A stretch of 9,231 nucleotides of DNA. Origin: Nitriliruptoraceae bacterium. Lineage in GTDB: Bacteria > Actinomycetota > Nitriliruptoria > Nitriliruptorales > Nitriliruptoraceae. The position numbers and the translations under genes were made by a program. The stretch covers positions 1 to 9,231 of the forward strand of contig SLQK01000004.1 of NCBI GenBank assembly GCA_007131525.1, given 5' to 3'. Below are positions 7,238-9,231 of the stretch, piece by piece; position 1 is the stretch's first letter, and each line of letters starts with the position of its first letter. Below the pieces are notes generated by a model that did no database searches, was not told where the DNA came from, and saw only the letters and a program-made list of their open reading frames with translations.

Positions 7238-7918
7238 ATGACCAGCAGCACGCAGCCCAGCCACGGCAGCGGCTCCACCGCTCGTCGCAGCGCCGAGGAG
7301 CGCCGCGAACAGCTGATCGACGCGGCCGTCGAGGTGATCGCTGACGACGGTCTCACCCGGGCCACCACCCGGGCCATCACCGACCGGGCGGGGCTCGCCC
7401 TGGGCGCGTTCCACTACGTCTTCGACTCCAAGGACGAGCTCCTCGAAGCCGTGATGCAGCGGGTCGTTCGGGAGATCGATGCCACCCTGGGCGCCCACGC
7501 GGAGCAGGTCGAGCCGACCTCCGGCCGGACCTCCGGCCGGACCTCCGACGGATCGGAGGGAGTGGTCGAGGTCCTGGCGCGGTTCCTGCAGGGGGCGTGG
7601 GCCTACTTCCAGAGCAGCCGCGCGCTGCAACTGGCCCAGTTCGAGCTGACGCTCCACGCCCTGCGCGAGCCGGACAAGCACCACCTCGCCGTCCAGCAGT
7701 ACGACCTGCTGGTTGGGACCCTGAGTGAGATGCTCGGTGCGTTCACCGACGAGCTCGACGCCGCCACCAGCGACGAGCTCGCCCGCTACGTCGTCGCCAC
7801 CATCGACGGCCTGCTGCTCCAGTGGCTCGTCGACCGTGACGCGGACGCCGCCAGTCGACGGCTCAGCCGCTACGTGGCGACCCTGCCGGCGATCGTGGCC
7901 GCCCACACCGCACGTTGA
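7238..7918 (+). CDS. TetR-family transcriptional regulator
   Basis: A 226-residue DNA-binding regulator. Residues 19-75 form the TetR N-terminal domain: REQLIDAAVEVIADDGL (helix 1), TTRAITDRAGLALGAFHYVF (helix-turn-helix, about 43-62), then DSKDELLEAVM. The C-terminal ligand and dimer domain (about 108-226) is helical, with the YVVATIDGLLLQWLVD segment common in this family; the effector cannot be read from it. The linker at 94-103 contains TSGR twice plus TS, encoded by a 12-bp tandem repeat. The ATG at 7238 is chosen because a GAGGGAG Shine-Dalgarno precedes it by about five bases and the N-terminus length is normal; the frame is open for another 50 codons upstream without such support. It is divergent from thioredoxin and convergent with the acyl-CoA dehydrogenase. 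Targets may include its own gene and the dehydrogenase, but this is inference. Confidence 0.93.
   Translation: MTSSTQPSHGSGSTARRSAEERREQLIDAAVEVIADDGLTRATTRAITDRAGLALGAFHYVFDSKDELLEAVMQRVVREIDATLGAHAEQVEPTSGRTSGRTSDGSEGVVEVLARFLQGAWAYFQSSRALQLAQFELTLHALREPDKHHLAVQQYDLLVGTLSEMLGAFTDELDAATSDELARYVVATIDGLLLQWLVDRDADAASRRLSRYVATLPAIVAAHTAR
7517..7547 (+). repeat. 12-bp tandem repeat, 2.6 copies, inside tetR
   Basis: The unit ACCTCCGGCCGG occurs at 7517-7528 and 7529-7540, followed by a partial copy at 7541-7547. As 12 is a multiple of three, gain or loss of a unit would add or remove four residues (TSGR) in the linker between the DNA-binding and effector domains without breaking the frame. Confidence 0.85.
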
Positions 7919-7937
7919 GCTCCCCGCGGCGCGTGCG

Positions 7938-7954
7938 GCGGTGAGCTCCACCGC
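7938..7954 (+). terminator. short hairpin after tetR
   Basis: GCGGTG and CACCGC pair around a five-base loop 20 bases after the tetR stop. There is no T-tract. It is a plausible but weak terminator. Confidence 0.35.
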
Positions 7955-8001
7955 GAGCCTGGCCAGGAGCGTCGCCGGCGGCCTCACCGGGGCGGGACCG
8001 T

Positions 8002-8029
8002 CGCTGGGGGCGGACTCACACCCCCAGCG
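8002..8029. terminator. hairpin spanning the acyl-CoA dehydrogenase stop codon
   Basis: CGCTGGGGG (8002-8010) and CCCCCAGCG (8021-8029) form a perfect nine-pair stem with a ten-base loop that contains the dehydrogenase stop codon (TGA on the minus strand, 8016-8018). It lies at the 3' ends of both convergent genes and could stop either transcript. One arm is coding, so translation would compete with folding on the dehydrogenase message. Confidence 0.5.
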
Positions 8030-9161
8030 TGCGGCCGATGATCTCCTTCATGATCTCGTTCGTCCCGCCGTAGATGCGCTGGACGCGGGCGTCCACGTAG
8101 GCCCGGGCGATCGGGTACTCGCGCATGTAGCCGTAGCCGCCGTGCAGCTGGACCCCGGCGTCCACCACCTCACCGAGCAGGTCGGTCAGCCACCACTTGG
8201 CCATCGCGGCGTCCTCGACGCTCAGCTGGCCCTCGTTGTGGAGCATCGTGCACCGGTCGGCGAACTGCTGGCCGATCGTGATCTTGGTGTGCAGCTCGGC
8301 CAGGGTGAACCGCGAGTGCTGGAAGGACCCGATCGGCCGCCCGAAGGCCTCACGCTCCTTGCAGTAGGCCAGGGTGGCGTCGAAGGCCGCCTTGGCCCCG
8401 GCGATGGCGGCGATGCCGATCCCGAGACGCTCCTGCGGCAGCGCCTGCATCAGGTAGACGAAGCCGTGCCCCTCCTGGCCAAGCAGGTTGTCGGCGGGCA
8501 CGCGCACGTCGGTGAAGAACAGCTCCGCGGTGTCCTGGGCGTGCATGCCGATCTTGTCGAGCTTGCGTCCCCGCTCGAAGCCCTCCATCCCCCGCTCGAC
8601 CACCAGCAGGCTGATGCCGCCGTGGGTGGACGTCGGGTCGGTCTTGGCGCAGACGATGACGAGATCGGCCTGGATGCCGTTGGTGATGAAGGTCTTGGCG
8701 CCGTTCAGCAGGTAGCTGCCGTCGTCCTGCCGGATCGCGGTGGTCGACATCGAGGCGAGATCGGAGCCGGTGCCGGGCTCGGTCATCGCGATCGCGGTGA
8801 TGACCTCGCCCGAGGCCATGGGCGGGAACCAGCGTCGCTTCTGCTCCTCGGTGGCATGGGCGAGGAAGTAGGGGACGATCACATCGTTGTGCAGCGGGAA
8901 GCCGACCCCCGAGGCGCCGACCTTGGCCAGCTCCTCGGTCACGATCACGTTGTAACGGAAGTCGGCGACCCCGCCCCCGCCGTACTCGGTCGGGACGTCG
9001 GTGCACAGCAGGCCGAGGGCTCCCGCCTTGGTCCACAGCTCCCGCGGCACGAGGCCGTCGCGCTCCCACTCGTCGTGGTGGGGGACCACCTCGTCGGCGA
9101 CGAACCGGGCGACCAGGTCCCGGAACCCCTCGTGCTCCTCGGTGAAGATGTCGCGCTGCAC
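8016..9161 (-). CDS. acyl-CoA dehydrogenase, long-chain (LCAD) type
   Basis: A 381-residue FAD flavoprotein that catalyses the first, alpha-beta dehydrogenation step of fatty acyl-CoA oxidation, passing electrons to an electron-transfer flavoprotein. N-terminal helical domain at about 1-120, beta domain with TEPGTGSD (127-134) for flavin contact, and a C-terminal helical domain with REAFGRPIG (270-278) and QLHGGYGY (338-345). In MCAD-type enzymes the catalytic base is the Glu of YEGT; here that position is Gly (YGGTNEI, Gly365). The Glu of LPQERL (Glu244) takes the place of the base, as in mammalian LCAD, whose C-terminal block YGGTNEIMKE it matches. The GTG start (first base 9161) has GGAGG eight bases upstream. 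Length is normal and no frame break is seen. Exact chain-length or branched-chain preference is not readable. It is convergent with the TetR gene. Confidence 0.93.
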   Translation of the reverse strand: MQRDIFTEEHEGFRDLVARFVADEVVPHHDEWERDGLVPRELWTKAGALGLLCTDVPTEYGGGGVADFRYNVIVTEELAKVGASGVGFPLHNDVIVPYFLAHATEEQKRRWFPPMASGEVITAIAMTEPGTGSDLASMSTTAIRQDDGSYLLNGAKTFITNGIQADLVIVCAKTDPTSTHGGISLLVVERGMEGFERGRKLDKIGMHAQDTAELFFTDVRVPADNLLGQEGHGFVYLMQALPQERLGIGIAAIAGAKAAFDATLAYCKEREAFGRPIGSFQHSRFTLAELHTKITIGQQFADRCTMLHNEGQLSVEDAAMAKWWLTDLLGEVVDAGVQLHGGYGYMREYPIARAYVDARVQRIYGGTNEIMKEIIGRTLGV

Positions 9162-9169
9162 GCTCCGCC

Positions 9170-9174
9170 CCTCC
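9170..9174 (-). promoter_or_regulatory. Shine-Dalgarno of the acyl-CoA dehydrogenase gene
   Basis: GGAGG on the minus strand lies eight bases before the GTG at 9161 and supports that start codon. Confidence 0.7.
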
Positions 9175-9198
9175 CACGACCGCTGGAACGAACTCGTA

Positions 9199-9210
9199 CG
9201 GAACGTTCCG
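9199..9210. promoter_or_regulatory. 12-bp palindrome upstream of the acyl-CoA dehydrogenase, candidate operator
   Basis: CGGAACGTTCCG is a perfect palindrome 38 bases upstream of the dehydrogenase start. Further GAACG motifs lie on either side (9186-9190 and 9215-9219), spaced 14-15 bases apart. Placement near the promoter suggests a regulator site, possibly for a TetR-type repressor. It does not match the KstR pattern as I recall it (AAC and GTT separated by two bases). No clear -10 was identified, and the window ends 21 bases further on. Confidence 0.45.
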
Positions 9211-9231
9211 CTGCGAACGGTACCGAGCAGG

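Noticed and set aside
6959..7987. A long upstream extension of the thioredoxin frame antisense to tetR
   Set aside because: Thioredoxin homology and the Shine-Dalgarno both place the start at 6958; the extension is low complexity and overlaps a credible TetR gene.
9199..9210. The palindrome upstream of the dehydrogenase as a KstR-type cholesterol operator
   Set aside because: As I recall it, KstR sites have AAC and GTT separated by two bases; here they are adjacent, so that assignment is not supported.

Overview
The window is GC-rich DNA with strong codon bias, Shine-Dalgarno-led genes and frequent GTG starts. This fits a high-GC actinobacterium, perhaps one of the deep-branching classes, but no rRNA or other marker here fixes the lineage. 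No RNA gene, insertion sequence, CRISPR array or prophage is visible. The long open frames antisense to the real genes are by-products of high GC.

Layout: (1) 14-697 (+), a DUF1269-type membrane-associated protein. (2) 698-934, an intergenic stretch with a perfect 20-bp palindrome directly upstream of a TATGAT -10-like hexamer. (3) 935-6472 (+), a giant single-chain acyl/acetyl-CoA carboxylase of about 1845 residues. Its order is biotin carboxylase, linker/BT region, biotin carrier (Lys623), large central region, carboxyltransferase, which is the order of eukaryotic cytosolic ACC. (4) 6500-6535, a 16-bp-stem hairpin between convergent genes. (5) 6578-6958 (-), a cytoplasmic thioredoxin with WCGPC. 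(6) 6959-7237, a divergent promoter region. (7) 7238-7918 (+), a TetR-family regulator. (8) 8016-9161 (-), an acyl-CoA dehydrogenase of the long-chain (LCAD) type. (9) 9162-9231, its upstream region with a 12-bp palindrome.

The carboxylase and the dehydrogenase point to acyl-CoA metabolism: carboxylation of acetyl-CoA or another acyl-CoA on one side, beta-oxidation on the other. They are not in one operon. The TetR gene lies between thioredoxin and the dehydrogenase and could control one or more neighbours, but the sequence alone does not show which. The most notable item is the eukaryote-like multidomain carboxylase. It appears intact at every biotin carboxylase and biotinylation motif I could check. 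Its carboxyltransferase differs from eukaryotic ACC at a conserved arginine position, so its acyl substrate is open.
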